Source: Acidobacteria subdivision 13 bacterium RH2 MAG17b (GTDB lineage: Bacteria; Acidobacteriota; Terriglobia; UBA7540). From it: a stretch of 42,116 nucleotides of DNA. Both the position numbers and the translations under genes were made by a program. The notes under the pieces are model-generated. The model had not been told where the DNA came from and ran no database searches. It worked only from the letters and a program-made list of their open reading frames with translations. Within the stretch, counting starts at the first letter, position 1. Every line of letters begins with the position of its first letter. The stretch is taken from positions 1 to 42,116 of the forward strand of contig NFUN01000139.1 in the NCBI GenBank assembly GCA_002197525.1, in the 5' to 3' direction. Below, piece after piece: positions 1 through 7,607 of the stretch.

Positions 1-80
1 ATCAAGCCTTGGGCTATCTCACTCCCCAGCAGTTCTTGGCTCAATCCTCATCTCCTCGAAAGGAACCTGAGTGTCACTAA
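1..80 (+). CDS. C-terminal end of an IS3-family-type transposase (cut by the window edge)
   Basis: Reading from position 3, the + strand encodes QALGYLTPQQFLAQSSS and ends at a TAA at 78-80. The phrase 'QALGYLTPxxFL' is the characteristic end of the DDE integrase core of IS3-family OrfB transposases. Only 25 codons are visible, so it cannot be said whether the gene upstream is intact. The insertion sequence should end within the next few tens of bases; the stretch around 85-108 (ending in TTGACA) could be its terminal inverted repeat, but the other end is outside the window. IS481-type transposases have a similar tail and are the main alternative. Confidence 0.6.
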   Translation, partial: QALGYLTPQQFLAQSSSPRKEPECH

Positions 81-102
81 TCTACTGGACGAGTACACTG
101 TC

Positions 103-131
103 TTGACAGCGTCCGCGTTCGGCTCTAACTT
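103..131 (+). promoter_or_regulatory. Possible sigma-70 promoter at or near the insertion-sequence end
   Basis: TTGACA (103-108) is a perfect -35 box, followed after exactly 17 bp by TAACTT (126-131), a weak -10 (3 of 6). It points at the small secreted protein gene at 204. Its -35 lies just downstream of the transposase stop codon, so it may be an outward promoter half supplied by the IS terminus. This is a pattern match only. Confidence 0.35.
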
Positions 132-203
132 CTGAAAGAGAATAACAAAGGCGGGCCTTTGCGCGGCCATGGGATTGCAGCTTAATCATTAGGAAACGGG
201 CGA

Positions 204-602
204 GTGGATATGAGACAGACCAAATTTTTGATCATTCTACTTTTCGCGGTTGGCCTTTCGGCGCGGCCAGTCCAGGCCCAACGGACGACCACTCCGCAGC
301 CACCCAATAACGACCGGTTTGGGAATCCAGACGGCATCGCCCGCCTCTACCGGGATTACCTGTACGGTGTGATAGGCAAGATCGGCAAACACAGTATCGT
401 GCTGAACAAGACCAAGGTTGGGACTCCGCAAACGATCACACTGAATCGCAAAACTAAATTTATCCGCAACGGCAAGCGCAGTTCGGCGAAGCAGCTCAGA
501 ATGGGCGAACTGATTTACGTGGACGTGAAAACCGGTAAAAAGACCGGAACCATGCTCGCCAGGAAGGTGCTGAGCGGGACTTACGTGACTGGCAAGCCGT
601 GA
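204..602 (+). CDS. Small secreted protein, DUF5666/OB-fold-like
   Basis: A 132-residue protein of unknown function. The N terminus is a Sec signal peptide: positive MRQTK, a hydrophobic run FLIILLFAVGL and a likely cleavage after PVQA. The mature part has a short Pro/Asn-rich linker and a small beta-rich domain, roughly residues 52-125, with an 'I..I....IVL' start and a 'L.MGELIYVDV' turn. This resembles the DUF5666-type OB-fold modules common in exported proteins. The GTG at 204 is favoured over the ATG at 210 because AGGA at 191-194 lies 9 bases before it. Its stop overlaps the GTG start of the lipid kinase gene (GTGA), suggesting translational coupling. Function is not assigned. Confidence 0.7.
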   Translation: MDMRQTKFLIILLFAVGLSARPVQAQRTTTPQPPNNDRFGNPDGIARLYRDYLYGVIGKIGKHSIVLNKTKVGTPQTITLNRKTKFIRNGKRSSAKQLRMGELIYVDVKTGKKTGTMLARKVLSGTYVTGKP

Positions 603-1555
603 CGGAGACGCGCACCGCGCCCCAGTGGTCTCGAGAGTCTTTGAAAACCGCGACCCTCATATACAATCCTGTGGCGGGCAGAAATCCAGCCCGGCGCGAG
701 CGAGAGATCGGCCAAATAATTAGTGTGCTTCGCGCTGCCAGCATTGATTGCGAGGCGGCGCGCACTACCGGCGTCGGTACTGCCACTCAACTCGCGCAGG
801 ACGCTGTGGCCTGCGGTCAGGATTTGATCATTGTCTGCGGCGGGGATGGCACGATAAACGAGGTCGTAAACGGCATTGCGCCTGGCCTGACCCCTTTGGC
901 GATTTTACCCGGCGGCACGGCTAACATCATCATCAACGAAATGCGTCTGCCGCTTAACCCTGTTCGCGCTGCACGGCAACTTGCCGCCTTGAGGCCCCGC
1001 CGGATTGCCTTAGGATGCGCCACAGGATATGCTTTGCCGGCTGGAGATCAGCCTGGCAAAGTCCGCCGGTATTTTCTTAGCGTGGCCGGTGTAGGCTTTG
1101 ACGCGTATGTCATACAGAAGCTCGCCGTTGAATTCAAAATGTCTCTCGGCGTCGTGGCCTACCTTATCGAAGGCGTGCGCCAGTTGATGCGCTACTCGTT
1201 TCCATCGCTTGCCTGCCGGGTCGGCGGACGGCGCGCCGAGGCCAGTTTCGCCCTCGTCCAGCGAACCAGCCGCTATGCTGGCAATTTTCGCACAGCGCCC
1301 CGTCAAGCGCTCGCCAATAGTCATCTAGGCATTTCTCTCTTCACCCGCCAGGGCCGCTTACGATACCTCTGCTATGTCGCCGCGATGATTATGCAGAGGC
1401 GGCCGCGTGATTTCGAGTACCTCGAAACTACTAGCGCCGACTTTGACGCAAACCCTGAGGCTCGCGTTTACTTTGAGCTTGACGGCGAGCTCGCCGGCAC
1501 ACTGCCCGTCACCTTTGAAGTGGCGCCGGACGCGCTGACGCTACTCATGCCATGA
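599..1555 (+). CDS. Diacylglycerol/sphingosine kinase family (YegS/DgkB-like) lipid kinase
   Basis: A 318-residue member of the DAGK catalytic family, which transfers the ATP phosphate to diacylglycerol or a related lipid alcohol at the inner face of the cytoplasmic membrane. Visible hallmarks are the N-terminal YNPVAG (21-26), the nucleotide-binding GGDGTINEV (81-89) and the LPGGTAN loop (103-109). The C-terminal beta domain ends in YFELDGELAG, as in DgkB/YegS proteins. Length is typical (about 300). It starts at a GTG overlapping the previous stop by four bases. In bacteria such enzymes recycle diacylglycerol or prime lipid synthesis; the substrate cannot be read from sequence. Confidence 0.88.
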   Translation: MTETRTAPQWSRESLKTATLIYNPVAGRNPARREREIGQIISVLRAASIDCEAARTTGVGTATQLAQDAVACGQDLIIVCGGDGTINEVVNGIAPGLTPLAILPGGTANIIINEMRLPLNPVRAARQLAALRPRRIALGCATGYALPAGDQPGKVRRYFLSVAGVGFDAYVIQKLAVEFKMSLGVVAYLIEGVRQLMRYSFPSLACRVGGRRAEASFALVQRTSRYAGNFRTAPRQALANSHLGISLFTRQGRLRYLCYVAAMIMQRRPRDFEYLETTSADFDANPEARVYFELDGELAGTLPVTFEVAPDALTLLMP

Positions 1556-1598
1556 CCTTCGAGACTTTGGTCTTGATCTCCCAACCCTGACGGCATCC

Positions 1599-3005
1599 AT
1601 GAATTCACCTTCCATCTCGCCTTCACCGGTAGACGGTATCCGCCGTTATCATCTCCCGGTTGCCACTTGTGTGATTCTCGGCCTCAACGTCGTCATTTTC
1701 ATTCTGATGACGCTTTCAGGCGGTTCGCAGAACACCAACGTACTGTTGGAATTCGGCGCCTCGTACGGCCCATATTTTCGGGCTGGGGAAACTTGGCGCG
1801 TGGTCATGCCCATGTTTCTGCACATCGGAGTGGCGCACTTGGCCGTCAACATGCTGGCCTTATACCTGCTCGGCAGTCTGCTAGAGCCGCTTTATGGTTA
1901 CGGGCGCTTTTCGTTGCTCTACGTGCTTTCTGGAATGGGTGGCTCGCTGCTTTCGATGGAGGCTTCCTCGCACATCGCCGCCGGAGCTTCCGGAGCGATC
2001 TTCGGCATCGCAGGTGCAATGCTGGTGACGGGGTTTCTCCACCCGCATGTCGTGCCCCGGCGATGGAAGAGTATTTTTGGCGTTGGTATCCTGCTGGCAA
2101 TCGCAATCAATCTGATTTTTGGGCGTGTCGTCCCTCACATTGATAACTGGGCTCATCTGGGTGGTCTCATCGCCGGGCTGGCGCTAGCCTGGCTTATTCC
2201 TCCTGCCGCAGCGAACGAAGGACAAGCTGTTGTGCGTCGCGCCCAGCCGATTGTCATCCTGCCTGCAATTCTGGTTGCGCTCGCAATCGTCGCGACGGCG
2301 AATCATTACTTGAAAACTCGCGAGGCTGCCCAACTAACCACTGATAGCGCCCGCCTGACAGCGGATCACCAGCCGGGTCGCGCGATCACATTGCTTGAAG
2401 AAGCTCGCCGGCTGGACCCTAACAACGTGGCTGTGCGCGAGCAACTGGGCGCGCTTTATCTCCAGGCCAAGCGGTATCCGCAGGCTATTCGCGAGTTCCA
2501 GCAGGCGTTGCGCTTTAGCCCTTTTTCGGGCGCTGATTTGATCCGGCTGGTGACCGCCTACGAGCAAAGCGGTGATCTAGCCAAGGCCCGAGAGCTGCTA
2601 GAGGAAGCCGTGCGCAAAATGCCTAATGACGTGAGTGCTCAGGAGGAGCTGGCGGAAGTTTGCACCGGCCTAAAGCTGTTTCCCGAAGCGATCCGGCGCT
2701 ATCAGAGAGTATTGCAGCTTGCTCCCAATTCTCCGCTGGCGCTGAACAATCTGGCTTGGCTGTACGCCACCTGCCCTGATGCTCACTATCGCAATCCGAG
2801 TGCGGCGTTGCAAACAGCCTTGCGTGCGGTCCAACTGACCGCATGGAAGCAGCCCGATTTTGTGGATACCCTCGCCGCCGCGCTTTACGCCAACGGGAAA
2901 GCGGGCTTGGCTGCGCAAGTAGAAACCAAAGCCTTACAGCTTGACCCCAAAAATCAAATTTTTCAGGATAATCTATCCCGCTATCGCCACGCCCCCAAGC
3001 CCTGA
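1599..3005 (+). CDS. Rhomboid-family intramembrane serine protease fused to TPR repeats
   Basis: A 468-residue protein in two parts. Residues 20-200 are a six-helix rhomboid core with the catalytic serine in AAGASGA (Ser131), the catalytic histidine in NWAHLGG (His186) and the HxxxxHxxxN pattern in helix 2 (His75, His80, Asn84). A further membrane helix lies near 215-233. Residues about 245-440 hold several TPR repeats (for example 'LDPNNVAVREQLGALYLQA') ending in a less regular repeat. Rhomboids cut membrane proteins within or next to the bilayer; the TPR tail, predicted to lie outside the core, probably recruits substrates or partners. It starts 43 bp after the lipid kinase gene on the same strand and may be co-transcribed. 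A second rhomboid without TPRs lies at 40910-41620. Confidence 0.88.
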   Translation: MNSPSISPSPVDGIRRYHLPVATCVILGLNVVIFILMTLSGGSQNTNVLLEFGASYGPYFRAGETWRVVMPMFLHIGVAHLAVNMLALYLLGSLLEPLYGYGRFSLLYVLSGMGGSLLSMEASSHIAAGASGAIFGIAGAMLVTGFLHPHVVPRRWKSIFGVGILLAIAINLIFGRVVPHIDNWAHLGGLIAGLALAWLIPPAAANEGQAVVRRAQPIVILPAILVALAIVATANHYLKTREAAQLTTDSARLTADHQPGRAITLLEEARRLDPNNVAVREQLGALYLQAKRYPQAIREFQQALRFSPFSGADLIRLVTAYEQSGDLAKARELLEEAVRKMPNDVSAQEELAEVCTGLKLFPEAIRRYQRVLQLAPNSPLALNNLAWLYATCPDAHYRNPSAALQTALRAVQLTAWKQPDFVDTLAAALYANGKAGLAAQVETKALQLDPKNQIFQDNLSRYRHAPKP

Positions 3006-3087
3006 CGAGTTGCGCCGGCAGACCCGATTGCAGAGTTGACCGTGTCCTTAGGGGCAAGCCCGATGTGAGGTGTGGGGGAGGGCGACG

Positions 3088-3891
3088 CTAAACCTTGGAG
3101 TGTAAAACGTGGACGGCAGGCATGCCGTCTGCCTCCTCCGCGATCTCTATATCAAAGAAGATGGAGGGGCTTTCACGTTTAAGTACGCGGCAAACCTCAA
3201 CAGCGAGGATGCGAATCTCCGTGTCGGCATGAGGGCTGCCTCGCAGTTCCAGGAAATGGCGCCAAGCGCGTGCGTTGCCGGTGACGAAAATCTTGGTTTC
3301 GCAGGCATTGGGCAGGATGGAGCGCGCTGCTTGCCGCGCCCACTTGCGGCGGTCGCGCGGAGTCATATCCGGGTATTTTTCCTGCACGTACCCGGTCGTA
3401 GCATCGGCGAGATCCTGGTACGCCTTGCGTAAATGCTCGATGGCATGCTCCCACTTTTGCCGCAGCACTTCGTTTTCCTGATACAGAGGGGGCACCACGT
3501 AACGTGCGTCGCTTTCATCGACGTAGCGCTGGGAAAGCTGCGAGTATCCGAAACCCGCGCGATGCCGCACGAGTTCGTGAGTGAGAGCGCGGCTGACGCC
3601 CGTGATCAGCAGGTTCCATACGGCGTGCTCAAGCACGCTGCCGTGCTTCGAACTCAGGATGTTTTCGATATATTCCCGGTTTGATTTTCGCCCCTTGCCG
3701 AACGACATGTAGCAAGTGCGCCCGGCCACTTCATTCAGGATTTCGGCTGAAACCGGCGTATCCGTGCTGAAAACCAAGCCTTCATCCTGAAGGAACCTGG
3801 TTAATTCTTCCTCAACGATTGTCTGGCGGCCGAGCAGATATACCTGGGGGCGGGTAACGTAAGAATTCCGTGAAGATGACGAAGGTTGCAA
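3088..3891 (-). CDS. thyX: Flavin-dependent thymidylate synthase ThyX
   Basis: ThyX makes dTMP from dUMP using FAD, NADPH and methylene-tetrahydrofolate, replacing ThyA. The 267-residue protein carries the signature RHR (109-111) followed eight residues later by Ser (Ser120, within YSQLSQRY). The flanking 'HGSVLEHAVWNLLITGVSR' segment and the C-terminal 'ETKIFVTGNARAWRHFLELR' stretch, broken here by a space in neither case, are typical ThyX regions. No ATG occurs before residue 62, so the start is the TTG at 3889-3891, with AGGAG 11 bases upstream. It lies downstream of rpmE on the same strand, separated by a structured spacer. Assignment is secure; the exact start is less so. Confidence 0.95.
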   Translation of the reverse strand: MQPSSSSRNSYVTRPQVYLLGRQTIVEEELTRFLQDEGLVFSTDTPVSAEILNEVAGRTCYMSFGKGRKSNREYIENILSSKHGSVLEHAVWNLLITGVSRALTHELVRHRAGFGYSQLSQRYVDESDARYVVPPLYQENEVLRQKWEHAIEHLRKAYQDLADATTGYVQEKYPDMTPRDRRKWARQAARSILPNACETKIFVTGNARAWRHFLELRGSPHADTEIRILAVEVCRVLKRESPSIFFDIEIAEEADGMPAVHVLHSKV

Positions 3892-3949
3892 GGATGATTG
3901 CGCTCCTATCGAATCGCTGCTTTAGAAAATGCGCTGGGCCGCATCGCGG

Positions 3950-4008
3950 TTCGGGCCTTCAGCCGGTTTTCAGTGGATCAGAATCTTGATCCTTCCACTC
4001 GGCCCGAA
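3950..4008 (-). other. Stem-loop between rpmE and thyX
   Basis: Outer arms TTCGGGCC (3950-3957) and GGCCCGAA (4001-4008) are perfectly complementary. Between them AGTGGATCA and TGATCCTTCCACT form an inner, bulged stem. It lies in the 129-bp spacer between two minus-strand genes. It has no long T run after it, so it is not a canonical intrinsic terminator; an RNA processing or attenuation structure is possible. Confidence 0.5.
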
Positions 4009-4020
4009 ACCCTGTTCGTG

Positions 4021-4266
4021 TTAAGCCTGCGGCGCTTTGGCTTCCGCCGTTGCACGCCCGCGCATGCCAGCGTATTTTTTCTCAAAGCGTTCCACGCGGC
4101 CCGCACTATCGACCAGTTTCTGCTTGCCCGTGAAAAACGGATGGCAACTGGAACAGATTTCGACGTGCAGGACGTCGCTTTTGTAAGTGGAGCGGGTTGC
4201 GAACGCGCTTCCGCACGCGCAGACCACTCGGACTTCGTGATAATTGGGATGAATGTCTTTCTTCAT
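4021..4266 (-). CDS. rpmE: 50S ribosomal protein L31, zinc-binding (C+) type
   Basis: An 81-residue L31, a small surface protein of the large ribosomal subunit near the inter-subunit bridge. The start [12 protein letters not shown] is the canonical L31 N terminus, so the ATG at 4264-4266 is chosen over upstream in-frame codons; AGGGGAAGAG precedes it. Zinc ligands Cys16, Cys18, Cys38 and Cys41 (CAC and CSSC) are all present, marking the zinc-containing form that many bacteria swap for a zinc-free paralogue under zinc limitation. A short Ala/Glu-rich tail extends past the usual end. A near-consensus promoter sits about 90 bp upstream. Confidence 0.96.
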   Translation of the reverse strand: MKKDIHPNYHEVRVVCACGSAFATRSTYKSDVLHVEICSSCHPFFTGKQKLVDSAGRVERFEKKYAGMRGRATAEAKAPQA

Positions 4267-4355
4267 GAAATTCAACTCTTCCCCTTTAGAATTGGTTGTG
4301 GTTTTACGGAACCCGATCCGGATCAAGGCGGGTACAATACCACTAATCATCTATT

Positions 4356-4384
4356 ATTATACCGGCCCCGCCGCGAAGTTTCAA
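4356..4384 (-). promoter_or_regulatory. Strong sigma-70-type promoter for rpmE
   Basis: On the minus strand TTGAAA (-35, plus-strand 4379-4384) is followed after exactly 17 bp by TATAAT (-10, 4356-4361). Five of six and six of six bases match the consensus, with ideal spacing. Transcription would begin near 4349, giving an untranslated leader of roughly 80 bases before the rpmE ATG at 4266. Confidence 0.7.
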
Positions 4385-4522
4385 CGTTCTGTACTCGCGG
4401 CCGTGCAGAATAAAGTCCGCTTCTCCACATCGCTAGCAACATATAGCGCCAACTTCGCCCTAATTTTCGAGTTCGGGGTGACCCAACCTTCCGTTCGCGC
4501 TCGCCCACGGGCTCGAACCGGG

Positions 4523-5080
4523 CTACACGTGAATGTGCAGGTACCACAGGTCCAGAATCACCAGTTCACGCAACGAATAGAGCGTGCGAAGCTCGGAATC
4601 CGCTTCGATGGCGCTTGCGGGCGCCGGAGAGCCGTAGGCGGTAATCCCAAACGAAGCAAAATATGTCTTCACGCGGTAAAGGTGGAACCCATCGCTGACG
4701 GCGATGCACATGCGAACGCCAAGCGAGCGCAGGATGCGGGATACGCCGCGCACGCTTTGGTAGGTGGTTCCTCCCCTCGCTTCGGTGAGGATTTTCCGCG
4801 CCGCCATGCCTTCCTGAATCAGGTAATCCCGCCCCACTCCGGCCTCGGTGTAGTGCGGGTCGCCACCCGGGCCGCCGCTCGTGATGACCCAGGGCGCAAG
4901 ACCGTTTTCTTCAAGGTCGAAGGCGTGATCCAGCCGCGCCCGGTAAACCGGAGAAGGCGCACCGTCGTATTCTGCCGCACCCATCACGACGATGGCGCCG
5001 GCAGGGCGCGCCTGATTGTCGGCGGCCTGCTTCCGGATCGCGCGGTAAAGAAACCACTCGCCCCAGGCTGCGAGCAGCAA
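4523..5080 (-). CDS. YdcF/SanA/ElyC-like DUF218 protein, membrane-anchored
   Basis: A DUF218 protein. The family includes SanA and ElyC (envelope integrity, undecaprenyl-phosphate metabolism) and YdcF; its enzymatic role is not settled. The core motifs are visible: 'AIVVMGAA' strand, 'YRARLDHAFDL', 'WVITSGG' and 'GTTYQSVRG' (usually 'S.TT.EN'), then 'AVSDGFHLYR'. The TTG at 5080 gives 185 residues but cuts into a hydrophobic helix whose codons continue upstream (ALFAALALLLAAW). No ATG, GTG or TTG exists in that extension. A CTG at 5129-5131, eight bases after GGAG and overlapping the tsaC stop as CTGA, would restore the whole membrane segment. The start is therefore uncertain. Confidence 0.8.
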   Translation of the reverse strand: MLLAAWGEWFLYRAIRKQAADNQARPAGAIVVMGAAEYDGAPSPVYRARLDHAFDLEENGLAPWVITSGGPGGDPHYTEAGVGRDYLIQEGMAARKILTEARGGTTYQSVRGVSRILRSLGVRMCIAVSDGFHLYRVKTYFASFGITAYGSPAPASAIEADSELRTLYSLRELVILDLWYLHIHV

Positions 5081-5127
5081 AGCCAGCGCCGCAAATAATG
5101 CGGCCCAGCGGCCGGTGTGCCGTGGTT

Positions 5128-5757
5128 TCAGCCGAGAAGCTCCTTCAGTTCTTTTTCTGCGATCGAACCGTGGCGCAAAATCCGGGGGCGCTCTCCGGTT
5201 AAATCCAGCACCGTTGAAGCCACATCGTCCCCCGCCGGTCCACCGTCCAGGATCAGCGACACGAAGCGGCCGATCTGCTTTTCAACTTCCGCAGCCGTCT
5301 TGCACACGGGACGGTCCGTCAGGTTGGCGCTCGTGCCCGTCAGCGGCCGGCCCGAGGCGGCTATTAGTCCAACCGCTAGCGGCGCCCGCGGCCACCGCAG
5401 CCCCACATTACCCGTGTTCCCGGTCACTTTCAGCGGAATCAGCCGCGACGCCGGGACCACCAAAGTGAGCGGCCCTGGCCAATACTTTCCCGCCAGGTCG
5501 AAAAAAAGGCTGGGTGGATCGTAGGTGAGCTCAATAGCCTGGTCAAGCGAGTTCACGAGCAGTGGGAGGGGGCGGCTGAACGCCCGTCCCTTCACGCGGA
5601 AGACTTCGGTGACTGCCGCGAGGTTGAAAGGATCGGCACCCAGGCCGTAAACCGTGTCGGTGGGAAACGCCACCACTTTACCGCCCACGATCAGGCGCGT
5701 GGCGCACTCCAGCGCGTATTCGAGACTCGAGGGTTCGACCTTCAGAATCTCCGCCAT
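5128..5757 (-). CDS. tsaC: Threonylcarbamoyl-AMP synthase (TsaC/Sua5/YrdC family)
   Basis: This enzyme makes threonylcarbamoyl-AMP from threonine, bicarbonate and ATP, the first step of the universal t6A37 modification of ANN-decoding tRNAs. The YrdC fold is clear: 'VVAFPTDTVYGLG', 'VFRVKGR' (KxR ligand region), 'WPGPLTLV' and 'GLRWPRAP...LTGTSAN'. The C terminus reads 'ILRHGSI', as in Sua5/YrdC proteins. At 209 residues it is the short TsaC-like form without the Sua5 C-terminal domain. MAEILKVEP at 5757 is preferred over an upstream in-frame ATG whose 24 residues look non-coding. Its stop overlaps the possible CTG start of the DUF218 gene. Confidence 0.92.
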   Translation of the reverse strand: MAEILKVEPSSLEYALECATRLIVGGKVVAFPTDTVYGLGADPFNLAAVTEVFRVKGRAFSRPLPLLVNSLDQAIELTYDPPSLFFDLAGKYWPGPLTLVVPASRLIPLKVTGNTGNVGLRWPRAPLAVGLIAASGRPLTGTSANLTDRPVCKTAAEVEKQIGRFVSLILDGGPAGDDVASTVLDLTGERPRILRHGSIAEKELKELLG

Positions 5758-5841
5758 GAAAGAGCCGCCCGCGTCGCAACCTGCTCGTGGCGCTGACCGT
5801 AACACAGCCCGCGAGCCAGCGTCAAGCAAGCCTTTTTGGGC

Positions 5842-5950
5842 GGTAGTAACTCAGTTTGGTTGTTGTAGCGGCGGCCTCTGGCCGCCGGTCTTTATTTTTC
5901 AAACAATTCGGCGGCCAGAGCCCGCCGCTACAGCAAACTGACCCACTACC
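5842..5950. repeat. REPIN-like element, family A copy 1
   Basis: Terminal inverted repeats GGTAGTAACTCAGTTT and AAACTGACCCACTACC (3 mismatches in 16) enclose two inverted REP-like units. Each unit is GTAG followed by a GC hairpin: left GGCGGCC-TCT-GGCCGCC, right its near mirror ending in CTAC. The unit lies between tsaC and the DUF971 gene. Confidence 0.75.
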
Positions 5951-5976
5951 TTTTGGGCCGGGTAGCCGGTCGCCCG

Positions 5977-6330
5977 TCAACCCTCTTGCACCCCTTCGCG
6001 CAATTGAACGCATTCAGCGCAAGGGCAGAGCGCGCGCAGATAGTCGAACGCATAGATTCCAGTGGAATGGCCGTCGCTCCAGTAAATCTGCAGCGCATAC
6101 CGCCCCACAAGTTCGGCGCGCTCGGGGCGGAGCGCCGCCTTAAACATGGGGATCGAGAAGCCAGCCGCTTGCGGCGCGGGCTTCGCACCTTCCTTGCCAG
6201 TGCAGCTCGAGCAGGGGCAGCGGTCGCGCAGATCGCGGTAGCCGTAAGCGCTCTGGTGCCCATCCGACCAGTCGATCCGCAGCGTGTTGTTGCCGCCTTC
6301 AAGTTTGATTTTTGCCGGACTCGCCGTCAT
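5977..6330 (-). CDS. DUF971 (gamma-butyrobetaine hydroxylase-like N-terminal) protein
   Basis: A 117-residue protein of the DUF971 family. It contains two related motifs: IDWSDGHQS...LRDRCPCSSC (Cys38, Cys40, Cys43) and IYWSDGHSTGIY...LRALCPCAEC (Cys102, Cys104, Cys107), consistent with zinc or Fe-S binding. Family members occur alone or next to Mrp/ApbC ATPases and as the N-terminal domain of gamma-butyrobetaine hydroxylases; their molecular role is unknown. The ATG at 6328-6330 overlaps the mrp stop (ATGA), so the two are translationally coupled and probably act together in Fe-S protein handling. Longer in-frame starts lie inside mrp and are rejected. Confidence 0.85.
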   Translation of the reverse strand: MTASPAKIKLEGGNNTLRIDWSDGHQSAYGYRDLRDRCPCSSCTGKEGAKPAPQAAGFSIPMFKAALRPERAELVGRYALQIYWSDGHSTGIYAFDYLRALCPCAECVQLREGVQEG

Positions 6331-7394
6331 TCGATGTGAATCTCCCCACCCGCTTCCTTGCGCGCCCGCTCCACCTGCGCCACAAGCGCCCGCGCGGTCT
6401 CGTGAAAGGCCACAGCATAAGTGGCCGAATTCTGCAGCGCCACCGGCTGGCCCTGGTCGCTTGATGTCCGGATGTTGACGTCGAGCGGAATCTCGCCGAG
6501 GAACGGCAGATGCATCGCTTCGGCGGCAGCTCGCGCCCCCCCGTGGCCAAAGATGTCCTCCCGCTTGCCGCAGTGAGGGCAAACGTAGTAACTCATATTC
6601 TCGACCACTCCCAGCAGAGGCACGTTCAGCTTGCGGAACATGGCAATCGCCTTCGAGGCGACCTCCAGCGCCATATCCTGCGGCGTCGAAACGATCACCG
6701 CGCCCGTGAGCGGAATCGTCTGCCCCAGGCTCAACTGCACGTCGCCGGTGCCGGGAGGCATGTCAATCACCAGATAGTCCAGCTCGCCCCACTGCACGTC
6801 GCCCAGAAACTGGTGGATGGCCTTGTGCAGCATCGGGCCGCGCCAGATGACGGCTTCTTCCTTCGGCAGGAAATAAGCCATCGACATAATCTTAATTCCG
6901 TAGGCCACCGGCGGCGCGATTTTTCCATCCGCCACCGCCGGGCCCATCTTGCTGCCCATCAAGTGCGGGACGCTCGGTCCGTAAACATCCGTATCGAGCA
7001 AGCCGACTTTGGCTCCGCTCCGCTCCAAAGCAACCGCCAGGTTCACGGCGACGGTCGATTTGCCCACTCCGCCTTTGCCGCTTCCCACCGCGATGGTGCT
7101 CTTTACCTGCGGGATCAAATTGGGCTGACTTCCCGCGCCGGGAGCGGGCGCGCCGCCTAGCTCCACTTGAACCTCCGCCACCCCTAGCGCATGGACCGCC
7201 CTTTTTGCCTCCTGCGCCAGACGCGCGGCAAGCGGGCTTGAAGGATTCGCCGCAAGCAGCTTGAGCGAGACGCGATTGTCTCCCACTTCCACGTCCCTAA
7301 CCATGCCAAGGGAAACAATATCTCGCTGCTGGTTCGGGTCGCGTACAGCTCCGAGCGCCTTCAGAACGTCCTGCGGACTTAACCGGGTTGCCAT
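6327..7394 (-). CDS. mrp: Mrp/ApbC-type P-loop ATPase, iron-sulfur cluster carrier
   Basis: A 355-residue cytoplasmic scaffold/carrier that delivers Fe-S clusters to apoproteins. Residues 1-80 are an MIP18/DUF59 domain. Residues 98-345 are the NBP35-type ATPase with the deviant Walker A GKGGVGKST (106-114), the 'LDTDVYGPSVPHL' switch region, 'DMPPGTGD' (211-218) and the cluster-binding CPHC (Cys272, Cys275). Length and domain order match full-length bacterial Mrp. The gene is followed by the overlapping DUF971 gene. An Fe-S and FAD-containing molybdenum hydroxylase in the same window is a plausible but unproven client. Confidence 0.95.
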   Translation of the reverse strand: MATRLSPQDVLKALGAVRDPNQQRDIVSLGMVRDVEVGDNRVSLKLLAANPSSPLAARLAQEAKRAVHALGVAEVQVELGGAPAPGAGSQPNLIPQVKSTIAVGSGKGGVGKSTVAVNLAVALERSGAKVGLLDTDVYGPSVPHLMGSKMGPAVADGKIAPPVAYGIKIMSMAYFLPKEEAVIWRGPMLHKAIHQFLGDVQWGELDYLVIDMPPGTGDVQLSLGQTIPLTGAVIVSTPQDMALEVASKAIAMFRKLNVPLLGVVENMSYYVCPHCGKREDIFGHGGARAAAEAMHLPFLGEIPLDVNIRTSSDQGQPVALQNSATYAVAFHETARALVAQVERARKEAGGEIHIE

Positions 7395-7492
7395 GAATTC
7401 AGGATTCCCCTTCGCCGGCTCGCGCCGGCTTCAATCTGCAATCAATTCAGTTTACACTAACCGGCTCAGGTAACAGACGCCGGTTGCGGCTT

Positions 7493-7548
7493 CGTAGTAA
7501 CTCAGTTTGTCGTAGCGCCGACCTTCAGGTCGGCATTTTGAAGGCTCA
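7493..7548. repeat. Solo REP-like hairpin, family A copy 2 (half element)
   Basis: Carries the family A terminus CGTAGTAACTCAGTTTG, then GTAG and the hairpin GCCGACCT-TC-AGGTCGGC (7517-7534) and the shared linker ATTTTGAAGGCT. The second hairpin and right terminus are absent. It lies about 60 bp upstream of modA. Confidence 0.7.
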
Positions 7549-7607
7549 AACGCGGAAGCCGCCAATTCATCTATCCGGACATGGCGTTTTCGTATAAAAT
7601 CGCATAG

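Noticed and set aside
4495-4530. tRNA-like T-arm (GGTTCGAGCCC on the minus strand)
   Set aside because: The five-base stem does not pair, and no anticodon arm or acceptor stem of the right length can be found; it overlaps the end of the DUF218 gene.
4253-5098. 281-codon plus-strand frame across rpmE leader and the DUF218 gene
   Set aside because: It is antisense to a clear DUF218 family gene and to the rpmE promoter, with no domain of its own.
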